64,000 nucleotides of DNA, taken from Chitinophagales bacterium. GTDB taxonomy: Bacteria > Bacteroidota > Bacteroidia > Chitinophagales > LD1. The stretch lies in the NCBI GenBank assembly GCA_019638515.1, contig JAHBTS010000007.1, positions 62,001 to 126,000 on the forward strand. The letters are read 5' to 3'. The notes under the pieces are model-generated. The model was not told where the DNA came from. It did not search any database and saw only the letters and a program-made list of their open reading frames with translations. Position 1 is the stretch's first letter, and each line of letters opens with the position of its first letter. Shown in pieces: positions 1 through 8,509 of this stretch. Made by a program: the position numbers and the translations under genes.

Positions 1-1
1 C

Positions 2-877
2 GAAGCTCATTTTATTTCGCCCACAGATATTACCCGAAATTTAGACTGGTTGCCTTATTACAGCGAATCTATTTCGTTTGAACAAGAAAAGGGTAAGAAG
101 AAAGCTACAGAGCTATTACAATCGGCAGAGGTAATCTACTGCCTAGATTTCAATGCACTTTCGCGCTTAGAAGATTTAGGAAAACTTATTGCAGAAAGCA
201 ATGCTGTGAAAGTAATGATAGATCACCATCGCGAGCCGGAGAACTTTGCACAGCACGCATTCAGCGATGTGCGATATGCAGCTACCTGCGAAATGGTTTT
301 TCACCTTATTGAATCGCTCAATAAACTACAGTCTATTACACCCGAAATTGCCACTTTGCTATATGCCGGATTATGTACCGACACCGGATTTTTCCAGTTC
401 AACAATGCTACACCTAATGTAATGTTCACCGCAGGAAAGTTGTTAGAAAAAGGTGTACAGCCCGATTACATAAGCGAAATGGTAAACAACATATTCCATG
501 AGCGAAGGTTGAATTTTTTCGGCTACTGCTTAGACCGAAAACTAAAACTTACCTGCAATGGAAAAGTGGCATACATGATGGTAAGTGCCAAAGAAATAAA
601 GCGTTTTCACTTGCAAAATGGCGATAGCGAAGGATTGGTAAACTATCCTTTTAAGATAAAAGGCGTAGAAATGACTGCCTATTTCAGCGAAGAAGGTGAA
701 AAAGTAAAAGTATCGTTCCGCAGCCGCGGCACCACTTTAGATATGAACCAATTTGCAAGAACACATTTTGAAGGCGGAGGACATTTCAATGCATCGGGAG
801 GCAAATGTTTCCTTTCTATTGAAGAAACTGAAGCAAAATTTTTACAGGCGTTGGAAACTTTGTTTCCTATCCAATAA
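2..877 (+). CDS. DHH/DHHA1 phosphoesterase, NrnA-like (5' end outside window)
   Basis: Probable bifunctional oligoribonuclease / pAp phosphatase of the NrnA type, a cytoplasmic enzyme that degrades 2-5 nt RNAs and 3'-phosphoadenosine-5'-phosphate. The frame is open from base 2, so the N-terminus lies upstream; 291 residues are visible. A TTG at 50 could be called as a start, but the residues before it (ISPTD, then LDWLP) fit the family, so it is internal. The metal-binding IDHHRE motif is at about 218-235 and the DHHA1 domain motif EGGGHFNASGG ends the protein (about 769-801). The next gene follows on the same strand after about 50 bases. The family is clear; the exact substrate within it is inferred. 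Confidence 0.88.
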   Translation, partial: EAHFISPTDITRNLDWLPYYSESISFEQEKGKKKATELLQSAEVIYCLDFNALSRLEDLGKLIAESNAVKVMIDHHREPENFAQHAFSDVRYAATCEMVFHLIESLNKLQSITPEIATLLYAGLCTDTGFFQFNNATPNVMFTAGKLLEKGVQPDYISEMVNNIFHERRLNFFGYCLDRKLKLTCNGKVAYMMVSAKEIKRFHLQNGDSEGLVNYPFKIKGVEMTAYFSEEGEKVKVSFRSRGTTLDMNQFARTHFEGGGHFNASGGKCFLSIEETEAKFLQALETLFPIQ

Positions 878-931
878 ACTTTTACGATAATTGAAATCTG
901 AATGAAACTAAAAATGCACAACAATTTAATT

Positions 932-2026
932 ATGAAAACAGCCAATTTCACCATGCTACTTTTTGCAGGTTTATTTGCAGCCTGCAATGCTAATGGCAAT
1001 AAGCCACAAGCCACTTCACTAAGCGAAGCAATGAATCAACCAACACAACAAACAATGACTCAGGAAAATTTAAACTGGAAAACTACACCGGGCGTGTATG
1101 CTCAATTTCAAACATCGAAAGGCACTATTGTATGCCAACTCGAGTACCAAAAAGTACCAATGACTGTTGGTAACTTTGTGGCTTTGGCCGAAGGAAAAAT
1201 GAAAAACAGCGCTAAACCTGAAGGCACTCCTTTTTATGATGGCATTACTTTTCACCGTGTAATTGCCAACTTTATGATACAAGGTGGCGACCCACAAGGA
1301 ACAGGAATGGGAGGTCCCGGTTACCAATTTGGCGATGAATTCGACCCTAGTTTACGCCACACAGGACCCGGCATTTTATCTATGGCTAATGCAGGCCCAG
1401 GCACCAATGGCTCTCAGTTCTTTATTACCCATAAAGAAACACCATGGTTAGATGGAAAACATAGTGTTTTTGGACACGTAGTAGAAGGACAAAAAGTAGT
1501 AGATGCCATTGCCCAAGGCGATAAAATTGAAAAACTCACCATAGTACGCGTTGGCGATGATGCCCAAAAATTTGATGGATTAAAGGCATTCAACGATGCG
1601 CGCGAAGCAGCTGTAAAAAAACAAGAAGAAGCTCAAAAAGCAGCACGCGCCTCTTTTGAACAATTAGTGAAAGAGAAATATCCAAAAGCACAAAAAACTA
1701 CTTCCGGCTTATATTATCTTATTGAAAAACAAGGTACTGGCGCACAAGCTGCCGCAGGAAAAACCGTAAATGTACATTACACCGGAACTTTAGCCGATGG
1801 TACTAAATTCGATTCTTCTTTAGATAGAGGTCAGCCTATTTCTTTCCAATTAGGAAGAGGCATGGTAATTAGAGGTTGGGACGAAGGTATTGCTCTTTTT
1901 AAAGTAGGCGGAAAAGGAAAATTGATTATTCCTTCAGACTTAGGCTACGGAAGCCAAGGAGCCGGAGGCGTAATTCCACCTAATGCCACTTTGGTATTTG
2001 ATATTGAATTGGTAAACGTACAATAA
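932..2026 (+). CDS. Cyclophilin-FKBP dual peptidyl-prolyl isomerase, lipoprotein
   Basis: Prolyl cis-trans isomerase carrying both classic catalytic folds. After a signal peptide with lipobox FAAC comes a cyclophilin domain ([19 protein letters not shown], then [10 protein letters not shown], then W-DGKHSVFG), a short charged helix rich in K, E and A, and a C-terminal FKBP domain ([24 protein letters not shown], ending [14 protein letters not shown]). It is predicted to be membrane-anchored and to help fold envelope proteins. An upstream in-frame ATG at 902 would add ten residues; the ATG at 932 gives a compact lipoprotein signal and is preferred. A strong terminator follows. The domain calls are certain; the choice of start and the anchoring are inferred. 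Confidence 0.93.
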   Translation: MKTANFTMLLFAGLFAACNANGNKPQATSLSEAMNQPTQQTMTQENLNWKTTPGVYAQFQTSKGTIVCQLEYQKVPMTVGNFVALAEGKMKNSAKPEGTPFYDGITFHRVIANFMIQGGDPQGTGMGGPGYQFGDEFDPSLRHTGPGILSMANAGPGTNGSQFFITHKETPWLDGKHSVFGHVVEGQKVVDAIAQGDKIEKLTIVRVGDDAQKFDGLKAFNDAREAAVKKQEEAQKAARASFEQLVKEKYPKAQKTTSGLYYLIEKQGTGAQAAAGKTVNVHYTGTLADGTKFDSSLDRGQPISFQLGRGMVIRGWDEGIALFKVGGKGKLIIPSDLGYGSQGAGGVIPPNATLVFDIELVNVQ

Positions 2027-2040
2027 TCTTCTTTTGCGAG

Positions 2041-2085
2041 GACGGCTTACTGTAATAATTGATTTACTGTAAGCCGTCTTTTTTT
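2041..2085 (+). terminator. Rho-independent terminator after the dual isomerase
   Basis: A 10-bp perfect stem, GACGGCTTAC (2041-2050) with GTAAGCCGTC (2069-2078), is followed directly by seven T. It separates the isomerase gene from terC. Confidence 0.88.
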
Positions 2086-2119
2086 ATACCTAATTATTGG
2101 TAACAACCAACATTATTCC

Positions 2120-3133
2120 TTGGAACAAGATATTTTGCAATTGCACCCCGGGCTTATTACCGGATTTGGAATAACGGTAGTAGTTATGCTACTGCTCGAC
2201 CTTGGCATTTTTAATAAAAAAAGCCATATCGTTTCTTCAAAAGAAGCCACCATTTGGTCTATTGTATGGATTTCGTTGGCGATGATTTTTTCGGGAGTGG
2301 TGTATTATGTGTTTAACCAAGATGCCGGAGGACATAAGTTGGCCATAGAAAAGTTTACACAGTTTCAAACTGCCTATTGGATAGAAAAAGCACTGTCGGT
2401 TGATAACTTATTTGTGTTTATACTGGTGTTTTCTTTTTTTAAAGTGCCTCGCGAATTGTATCACAGAGCGCTCTTTTGGGGCATTATTGGTGCGCTTATT
2501 TTTAGAGCCATTTTTATTTTCACCGGAGTTGAACTTATTAACCATACCTATCTACCCGAAATGACTCTACTGGGTAAAACAGTAAAGATAAATGCTGTGC
2601 TTACCCTCTTTGGATTATTTTTAGTGTATGCCGGCATACAATCGTGGGGCGCAGACGATAGCGATGCAGATAAAGATTTCAGCAACAATGCCGGAGCTAA
2701 GTTAATTCAACGTTTTTTTAAAGTAAGCGACAGTTTCGATGGCGATAAATTTTTCACCACTCAAAATGGCGTTCGGTTAGCTACACCTTTACTTACCGTT
2801 ATTGCCGTTATTGAGTTTACAGATTTACTATTTGCCGTAGATTCTATACCTGCCATATTTGCGGTATCCAACGATCCTTTTATTCTTTACACCTCTAATA
2901 TTTTTGCCATTTTAGGTTTGCGTTCGCTATACTTTTTGCTATCTAATTTCATTCACATGTTTAGCAAATTGCCCTATGGCTTATCGGTGATTCTAACTTT
3001 TATTGGAGTTAAAATGATTGTGGCGCCATGGTTTCATGTACCATCGCCTGTATCGTTGGGAATTGTTGGCGGTGTATTGATTGTATCGGTGGCTGCCTCC
3101 ATCCTCTTTCCTGATGAAAAAAAAGATGCCTAG
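2120..3133 (+). CDS. TerC/Alx-family integral membrane protein
   Basis: Multi-pass inner-membrane protein of the TerC family. Members such as Alx export manganese; others are linked to tellurite resistance or to metalation of secreted proteins. The sequence has about eight to nine hydrophobic segments, the acidic membrane motif SVDNLFVF near residue 94, and the family hallmark EFTDLLFAVDSIPAIFAVS near 232-250. The length of 337 residues is usual. No ATG is available near the N-terminus; TTG at 2120 gives the expected N-terminus (HPGLITGFG, then LLLDLGIFNKK), and the ORF could also begin slightly upstream on another non-ATG codon. The substrate cannot be read from the sequence; manganese is the best guess. 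Confidence 0.9.
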   Translation: MEQDILQLHPGLITGFGITVVVMLLLDLGIFNKKSHIVSSKEATIWSIVWISLAMIFSGVVYYVFNQDAGGHKLAIEKFTQFQTAYWIEKALSVDNLFVFILVFSFFKVPRELYHRALFWGIIGALIFRAIFIFTGVELINHTYLPEMTLLGKTVKINAVLTLFGLFLVYAGIQSWGADDSDADKDFSNNAGAKLIQRFFKVSDSFDGDKFFTTQNGVRLATPLLTVIAVIEFTDLLFAVDSIPAIFAVSNDPFILYTSNIFAILGLRSLYFLLSNFIHMFSKLPYGLSVILTFIGVKMIVAPWFHVPSPVSLGIVGGVLIVSVAASILFPDEKKDA

Positions 3134-3168
3134 CCCAATATACCGTAGCAAAGCAGCTTGCTTCTACC

Positions 3169-3831
3169 CTACTTTTGCACTTTCTTTTTTTGAATAAAAG
3201 CGTAATAGGCAAATAGTTTTTTGTTTAATCGAGCAATTGCCTTGCCGTGCGCATTGTGTTCAAATGGATTTAGATAAACTACATAGGGAAATGGAGCATG
3301 CAGTTGCATAAATTCCTTATCTAAAACTACATACGCTTGGCTGTTTCCGGGAGTGCTACCTTCGGTAGTGTTGCCATAAGTATAATTGTAGCTGTTGGTA
3401 CTTTCATTAAGCATGGATGTGCCATAATCTACAAATAAAAAATTGGTATGCTTAAATGAAATTGTAGAATCGGGGTTTAAATCTCCATTCAATAAATGCG
3501 ATGTATTGCCCGAAAGTAAGGCTCGCGAAGTATTGGCATAAGTAAAATAAACAGGGCAAAATCTAAATTCGCCAGTAAAAGCCTCTACAATTTTTTTATT
3601 CAGTTTTTGGTCTTCTTCCTGCATGCGGTTGGCAATGGCATTTTCGCCCGATGAGCGATATGCCGCTATTGCTTTTACTCTGGCTTTTAAACGCACTACT
3701 ATAGCACCTCCTTCCCGCAATTCTTCAATATACTTTTTAGCTAAATCTTTATCGCTTGGCAACGAATCTAACTGTGCAGCCGCAGCCATGTAAGTAAATG
3801 CAAAAAGCAATAATAGCGTTTGTTTTATCAT
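3169..3831 (-). CDS. Secreted protein of unknown function, coupled to coaD
   Basis: I do not recognise a family. The 220-residue product starts with a clear Sec signal peptide (MIKQTLLLLFAFTYMAAAA, cleavage before QLDS). The mature part begins with a Lys/Glu-rich helical segment and continues with a mixed, Asn/Thr/Tyr-rich region. It has no lipobox and no sorting domain, so a periplasmic location is likely. Its ATG overlaps the coaD stop in an ATGA arrangement, so it is probably translated with coaD and rimO. Position alone does not indicate a role in either pathway. Confidence 0.75.
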   Translation of the reverse strand: MIKQTLLLLFAFTYMAAAAQLDSLPSDKDLAKKYIEELREGGAIVVRLKARVKAIAAYRSSGENAIANRMQEEDQKLNKKIVEAFTGEFRFCPVYFTYANTSRALLSGNTSHLLNGDLNPDSTISFKHTNFLFVDYGTSMLNESTNSYNYTYGNTTEGSTPGNSQAYVVLDKEFMQLHAPFPYVVYLNPFEHNAHGKAIARLNKKLFAYYAFIQKKKVQK

Positions 3832-4304
3832 AATACCTCTGTCATTTCTTTGGCAATAGCTGCCGGCACAAATTTATCTATGGGTCCCTTTCCTCTAATA
3901 ATTTCACGTACAATGGTTGATGAAATAGAAGACAATTCCGGTTTGGATAGTATCAATACCGTTTCTATTTCCGGAAACATGGCATTGTTTAAATGGGCAA
4001 TTGTTTTCTCGTAATCGAAATCTGAAGCGGAACGAATACCGCGCAGGATATATTTAGCACCTTTTGCATTGCAAAAATTTACGGTAAGTCCCGAAAAAGA
4101 GGCTACCGTAATTTTAGGCTCTGCGGCAAATACTTTTTTTATCCAAGCTAAGCGGGTTTCGAGCGGAAAGAGCGATTTCTTTTGAGAGTTTTCGCCTATG
4201 GCCACAATTACTTCATCGAATAAAGAAAGCGAACGCATGAGTATATCTACATGCCCAGAAGTAATTGGATCGAACGAACCCGGAAATACTGCTATTTTCT
4301 TCAT
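3828..4304 (-). CDS. coaD: Phosphopantetheine adenylyltransferase
   Basis: Catalyses transfer of AMP from ATP to 4'-phosphopantetheine, the penultimate step of coenzyme A synthesis, in the cytoplasm. The nucleotidyltransferase signature is complete: VFPGSFDPITSGH at the N-terminus (T/HxGH loop), RGIRSASDFDYE in the middle and the C-terminal ISSTIVRE motif. The length of 158 residues is normal when the ATG at 4304 is used; an ATG at 4316 would add MKLT in front of the conserved MKKIAVFPG and is less likely. It lies 24 bases after rimO and overlaps the next gene by 4 bases. Confidence 0.96.
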   Translation of the reverse strand: MKKIAVFPGSFDPITSGHVDILMRSLSLFDEVIVAIGENSQKKSLFPLETRLAWIKKVFAAEPKITVASFSGLTVNFCNAKGAKYILRGIRSASDFDYEKTIAHLNNAMFPEIETVLILSKPELSSISSTIVREIIRGKGPIDKFVPAAIAKEMTEVL

Positions 4305-4328
4305 AGTTAATTTCACTATTGTGTTTGT

Positions 4329-5648
4329 TTATGCAGAAACTACTGTGCCATGCAAATCAAATGCATCGGCAGCATGAATTTTCACATTGGTAAAATCGCC
4401 AATGCGCAAATATAGGCTGTTGGTGGCTTCTATCAACACTTCGTTATCTACCTCGGGGCTATCAAATTCGGTTCGGCCTATATAGTATCCGCCTTCTTTT
4501 CTATCGATCAATACTTTGTATATGTTACCTACTTTTTGAGCATTTAGTGTAGCAGAAATTTCTTCTTGCAATTCCATAAGTTCTGCTGCACGTACTTCTT
4601 TTTCTTCTTGTGGAATATTATCGTCTAGTTTATGAGCGCGCGTGCTTTCTTCGTGCGAATATGTAAATACGCCTAAGCGCTCAAATTTCATTTCCTGCAC
4701 AAACGATTTTAGTGTTTCAAAATCGCTTTCTGTTTCGCCAGGAAAACCAACCAGCATGGTTGTTCTAATGGCTATGCCCGGTATTTTTTCGCGTATTCGG
4801 GTAATTAGTTCTTTGGTTTCTTCTAAAGATGTATTTCTGCGCATGGCAGTTAATACATTATTTGCAGCGTGTTGCAGTGGCATATCAAGGTATTTGCATA
4901 CCTTCTCGCAGGCAGCCATAGCATCAATTATTTCCATCGGAAATTGTGCCGGATAGGCATAATGTAAACGAATCCACTCAATTCCATCTACCTTATTAAG
5001 CTCTTTCAGCAACTCCGGCAGCATACGTTTTTTGTAAATATCTAATCCATAAAACGTAAGTTCTTGTGCAATAAGCATTATTTCTTTTACGCCTTTTTCT
5101 GCCATTTTTTTTGCTTCTTCAACAATAGCTTCTACTGATTTAGAAATATGGTTGCCGCGCATGAGCGGAATGGCGCAAAAAGAGCAAGTACGGTTGCAAC
5201 CTTCGCTTATTTTTAAATAGGCGTAATGTGCCGGAGTGGTTAGCAGGCGCTCGCCTACCAACTCGTGTTTGTAATCTACTTTTAGTGTTTTTAGCAGGCG
5301 TGGCAATTCTGCTGTACCAAAGTAGGCATCTACTTCGGGAATTTCGACTTCGAGCGAGTCTTTATAGCGCGCACTCAGGCAACCGCTTACATAAAGTTTT
5401 TCAATTTTACCTTTGGTTTTTGCCTCTGCATATTCCAAAATTGTATTGATACTTTCCTCCTTTGCTTTATCTATAAAACCACAGGTGTTTACGATTACAA
5501 TATTTCTGCCACGACTCCATTTGTCGTGTTGCACATCGTAGCCTCCATGGCGGAGTTGCGCCATCATTTCTTCGCTATCTACTAAGTTTTTTGAACAACC
5601 TAAAGTGATAACGGCTACTTTATCTTTATGAATTGCCTTTGTTTTCAT
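4329..5648 (-). CDS. rimO: Ribosomal protein S12 methylthiotransferase RimO
   Basis: Radical-SAM enzyme that adds a methylthio group to the conserved aspartate of ribosomal protein S12. The N-terminal UPF0004 domain contributes three cluster cysteines (LGCSKNLVDSE, NTCGFID, VSGCLSARY). The radical SAM motif CNRTCSFCAIPLMRGNHISK follows, and a C-terminal TRAM domain covers about residues 370-435. RimO rather than MiaB is favoured by the CSKNLVDSE and AIPLMRG wording and by the 439-residue length. It appears to be the first gene of rimO-coaD-secreted protein on the minus strand. Confidence 0.95.
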   Translation of the reverse strand: MKTKAIHKDKVAVITLGCSKNLVDSEEMMAQLRHGGYDVQHDKWSRGRNIVIVNTCGFIDKAKEESINTILEYAEAKTKGKIEKLYVSGCLSARYKDSLEVEIPEVDAYFGTAELPRLLKTLKVDYKHELVGERLLTTPAHYAYLKISEGCNRTCSFCAIPLMRGNHISKSVEAIVEEAKKMAEKGVKEIMLIAQELTFYGLDIYKKRMLPELLKELNKVDGIEWIRLHYAYPAQFPMEIIDAMAACEKVCKYLDMPLQHAANNVLTAMRRNTSLEETKELITRIREKIPGIAIRTTMLVGFPGETESDFETLKSFVQEMKFERLGVFTYSHEESTRAHKLDDNIPQEEKEVRAAELMELQEEISATLNAQKVGNIYKVLIDRKEGGYYIGRTEFDSPEVDNEVLIEATNSLYLRIGDFTNVKIHAADAFDLHGTVVSA

Positions 5649-5692
5649 TCAGGTTGCAATGATAGTTAATAGTTGCGAGAAGGTTTTTCAAA

Positions 5693-5720
5693 TAAAAAGA
5701 GGCTACCATCGGCAGCCTCT
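5693..5720 (-). terminator. Terminator downstream of mscL
   Basis: Read on the minus strand, a 10-bp stem AGAGGCTGCC / GGTAGCCTCT (one G-U pair, 3-base loop) is followed by five T. It lies between mscL and rimO and separates the two units. Confidence 0.8.
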
Positions 5721-5743
5721 TACAGTTACTATTTTGCTAAAAA

Positions 5744-6127
5744 TTATTTGTTTTTAAGCAAATCGCGAATTTCTTCTAAAAGCACTTCGTTGCGTGGCGG
5801 AGCAGCAGGTGCGGCAGGTGCAGCTTCTTCTTTTTTCTTAGCTGAATTTATGCCTTTAATAATTAGGAATAGTACAAATGCTACTACAATAAAATTGATT
5901 ATTGCCGATAGAAACACGCCATATCGAACCGTACCAAAGAGCATGAGCTCCTCTAACTTGCTCAATTTAGCAGCATCTAAGGCTGGCTTTAATAGTAACG
6001 GGGTTAATACGTCTTCTATAAACGAACTAACTATTTTACCAAAGGCACCTCCTATAACTACACCTATCGCAAGGTCAATTACATTGCCACGCATGGCAAA
6101 CTCTTTAAATTCTTTTAGGAAACTCAT
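5744..6127 (-). CDS. mscL: Large-conductance mechanosensitive channel MscL
   Basis: Homopentameric inner-membrane channel that opens under membrane tension and releases osmolytes after osmotic downshock. The 127-residue protein has the N-terminal amphipathic helix (FLKEFKEFAMRGNVIDLAIG), a pore-lining first transmembrane segment with the Gly/Ala pattern (GVVIGGAFGKIVSSFIEDVLTP), a periplasmic loop, a second membrane segment and a C-terminal helix ending EEIRDLLKNK. An Ala/Pro linker (AAPAAPAAPP) precedes that helix. It is followed by a terminator and sits 43 bases after yebC. Confidence 0.96.
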   Translation of the reverse strand: MSFLKEFKEFAMRGNVIDLAIGVVIGGAFGKIVSSFIEDVLTPLLLKPALDAAKLSKLEELMLFGTVRYGVFLSAIINFIVVAFVLFLIIKGINSAKKKEEAAPAAPAAPPRNEVLLEEIRDLLKNK

Positions 6128-6170
6128 GTGTTTAATTTTAGTGAACTATATTGTTTCAAATAAATAAAAA

Positions 6171-6881
6171 CTATTTCATGTTATGAAATACTAAACTTAC
6201 ATCATCGTCTTCTTCCAGCTTTTCTATTAGTTTGATTACTTCTTCGGCCTGCTCATCTGTTAAACCTTCTTTATAGAAATCAGGAATTTTTTCGTAGGTG
6301 GCTTCAATTATTTCTATGTTCATTTCTTCGAGCTTTTTTGCCATAGAACCAAAATCTGTAAAATCTGCATAAGCCAAAACAGTATCTTCACTTACCTGCA
6401 AATCTGTAAGTCCGGCATCTATCAATTCTAACTCCAACTCTTCGGCATTAAACTTACCTAGTGCAAATTTAAAAAGAGCCAATTTTTTAAACATATAGCT
6501 TACCGAGCCCTGTGTGCCCAAAGATCCATTTAGTTTATTGAAATAGGAACGCACGTTGGCAACTGTTCTGGTGGGGTTATCGGTTTGCGTATCTACAACC
6601 ACAGCCACTCCGTGGGCTGCGTAGCCTTCGTAAGTAACTTCTTCGTAACTGGCGGTGTCTTTTGCCGATGCTTTTTTAATGGCATTTTCTACACGGTCTT
6701 TAGGCATGTTAGCACCTTTGGCATTTTGCATTGCCTGCCTTAAACGCGCATTAGTTTCGGGATTGGGACCTCCTTCTTTTACTGCTATGGCTATATCCTT
6801 TCCAATTCTTGTGAAGGCCTTTGCCATTGCCCCCCAACGCTTAAATTTTCTTTCTTTACGGTATTCAAACGCGCGACCCAT
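6171..6881 (-). CDS. YebC/PmpR family protein
   Basis: Member of the YebC/TACO1 family. Some members act as DNA-binding regulators, and YebC-type proteins have also been linked to translation of difficult proline-rich stretches. The N-terminus carries the family signature (MGRAFEYRKERKFKRWGAMAKAFTRIGKDIAIAVKEGG), followed by the NMPKDRVENAIKKAS segment and a YEGY-GVAVVVDTQTDNPTRTVANVR stretch. The 236-residue length and acidic C-terminus are typical. A candidate -7 box, TATTTTCG on the minus strand, lies 20 bases before the ATG. Which of the two proposed roles applies cannot be told from sequence. Confidence 0.92.
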   Translation of the reverse strand: MGRAFEYRKERKFKRWGAMAKAFTRIGKDIAIAVKEGGPNPETNARLRQAMQNAKGANMPKDRVENAIKKASAKDTASYEEVTYEGYAAHGVAVVVDTQTDNPTRTVANVRSYFNKLNGSLGTQGSVSYMFKKLALFKFALGKFNAEELELELIDAGLTDLQVSEDTVLAYADFTDFGSMAKKLEEMNIEIIEATYEKIPDFYKEGLTDEQAEEVIKLIEKLEEDDDVSLVFHNMK

Positions 6882-6901
6882 GTGTTGTTAATTTTATTGA
6901 G

Positions 6902-6909
6902 CGAAAATA
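6902..6909 (-). promoter_or_regulatory. Candidate -7 promoter box for yebC
   Basis: TATTTTCG on the minus strand, about 20 bases before the yebC ATG. It matches the Bacteroidota -7 consensus TAnnTTTG except for one C. The same octamer precedes the genes at 13314 and 62947. No clear TTG -33 element was found. Confidence 0.38.
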
Positions 6910-6925
6910 ATTTTATGATTGGTGA

Positions 6926-7171
6926 TTACAACTCTTCATTTTGCTTAGACAGCAAAGAATAAAAACCGATTCCTATCCAAATAAGGTTCACAATTGCCGA
7001 AGGATAAGCATGGTGGTAATAAGTGTTTATCATTAAAAATACGGCTCCAAGTATATTAACCGATTGGTAATGCAAAGAATTGCCCAATAGCTTTTTAGTT
7101 GAAACCATAAAATATGCGTACAGTACCAATACTGCACCTGCCCATCCTGTAAAGTCTATAAAGTATTTCAT
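6926..7171 (-). CDS. Small membrane protein, CBU_0592-like
   Basis: An 81-residue protein with three hydrophobic segments (about residues 8-24, 37-50 and 58-74). The pattern GWAGAVLVLYAYFMVS, then YQSVNILGAVFLMINTYYHHAYPSAIVNLIWIGIGFYSL, resembles the small CBU_0592-type membrane family, whose function is unknown. It lies 24 bases after kynU and 44 bases before yebC on the same strand and may be cotranscribed with kynU. The family assignment is by eye. Confidence 0.68.
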   Translation of the reverse strand: MKYFIDFTGWAGAVLVLYAYFMVSTKKLLGNSLHYQSVNILGAVFLMINTYYHHAYPSAIVNLIWIGIGFYSLLSKQNEEL

Positions 7172-7195
7172 TTTAAAAATGCAATGCTACACAAT

Positions 7196-8449
7196 TTACA
7201 AAAGTGCTTGGCTAAAGTTCCACACATCGGTAAATGTATTGTAGAGTGGCACGGGAGCTATGCGTATTACATCGGGTTCGCGCCAATCGCAGATAAAACC
7301 TTGCTGCATCAACTTTTGAAACAATTCTTTGCCGTTTTCTGCCACGCGAATAGAAAGTTGGCAGCCTCTTTCTTCAGGACTTTCGGGAGTAATTATTTCT
7401 ACTTTTTGTGTGCTGTTTTTAAACTTTTCGTTCAGTAAAAAAGCCGTGAATGCTGTTAATTTCAAACTCTTTTTTCTAAGATTTTCCATTCCCGCCTGCT
7501 CAAAAATATTGAGGGATGCCATGTGTGCTGCCATACTTAAAATTGGCGCATTGCTCTGTTGCCATCCTTCGGCACCCTGCATGGGCACAAACTCTTTTTG
7601 CATTAAAAAACGAATGCTTTCGCTATTTCCCCACCAACCGCCAAAGCGAGGAATATCCATATTGGCATGGTGGTATTCATGAATAAAAATTCCACTTACA
7701 CCACCGGGGCCACTATTTAAATACTTATAGGAACACCATGTGGCAAAATCTATATTCCACTCATGTAATTTAAGGGGCACATTGCCAATGGCGTGTGCTA
7801 AATCTAAACCAAAAATCAATTTATGCTCACAGCACTTTTTTGAAATAGTTTCAATATCCAACAACTGTCCGGAATAATAATTAACAGCACTTAGCATCAC
7901 CAATGCCAGCTCATCTTTATGCGTTTCGATAGCGGCAAGCATATCTTGGGGGCGGATATAACTTTCACCCAATCGCGGAGCTACTTCCACAATGGCATCT
8001 TGTGCATTAAAACCATGAAACTTTGCTTGTTGCTGAACGGCATAAACATCGCTCGGAAATTCCGGATTAAGCATAAGTACTTTGTAGCGTGTTGCCGTTG
8101 GGCGATAGAATGACACCAACAGTAAATTCAAATTTACCGTAAGCTGATTCATGCAAACCACTTCGCTTTCTAATGCACCCGTAAGCTTAGCTAAAGGAGC
8201 TGTAAACAACTTGTGGTAATACATCCACGGATTTTTGCCATCGTGGTGCGCCAGCACTGCTGCTTGCTGCCATTTATCCAACTCTTCTTGTATATAGGCC
8301 GAAACGGTGCGCGGCTGCAAACCCAAAGAGTTGCCACATAGGTACACTACCTCTTTTCCATTCTGCTGCGGAATAAAAAATCGCTCGCGAAAATGACTGA
8401 GCGTATCTTCTTTATCGAGTTGCTGTGCGTAAGCTAAAGTTGATTGCAT
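7196..8449 (-). CDS. kynU: Kynureninase
   Basis: PLP enzyme that cleaves L-kynurenine (or 3-hydroxykynurenine) to anthranilate (or 3-hydroxyanthranilate) and alanine, a step in tryptophan degradation or NAD synthesis. Visible are YLCGNSLGLQPR at the N-terminus, FGLDLAHAIGNVPL with the PLP-contacting Asp/His, and CSYKYLNSGPGG with the Schiff-base lysine, followed by HRFGGWWG-like PRFGGWWGN. The length of 417 residues is usual. It lies 60 bases downstream of paaC on the same strand, so it may share the paa promoter. No other kyn genes are in the window. Confidence 0.95.
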   Translation of the reverse strand: MQSTLAYAQQLDKEDTLSHFRERFFIPQQNGKEVVYLCGNSLGLQPRTVSAYIQEELDKWQQAAVLAHHDGKNPWMYYHKLFTAPLAKLTGALESEVVCMNQLTVNLNLLLVSFYRPTATRYKVLMLNPEFPSDVYAVQQQAKFHGFNAQDAIVEVAPRLGESYIRPQDMLAAIETHKDELALVMLSAVNYYSGQLLDIETISKKCCEHKLIFGLDLAHAIGNVPLKLHEWNIDFATWCSYKYLNSGPGGVSGIFIHEYHHANMDIPRFGGWWGNSESIRFLMQKEFVPMQGAEGWQQSNAPILSMAAHMASLNIFEQAGMENLRKKSLKLTAFTAFLLNEKFKNSTQKVEIITPESPEERGCQLSIRVAENGKELFQKLMQQGFICDWREPDVIRIAPVPLYNTFTDVWNFSQALL

Positions 8450-8509
8450 TTACTTTCTATAAAATACTCCTGCCAAGAATAATGTTTATATAAAAACAGA
8501 TTGAAATAG

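Noticed and set aside
3134-3168. Hairpin AAGCA-GCT-TGCTT between terC and the secreted orphan gene as a terminator.
   Set aside because: The stem is only five pairs with no T run on either strand; too weak to support.
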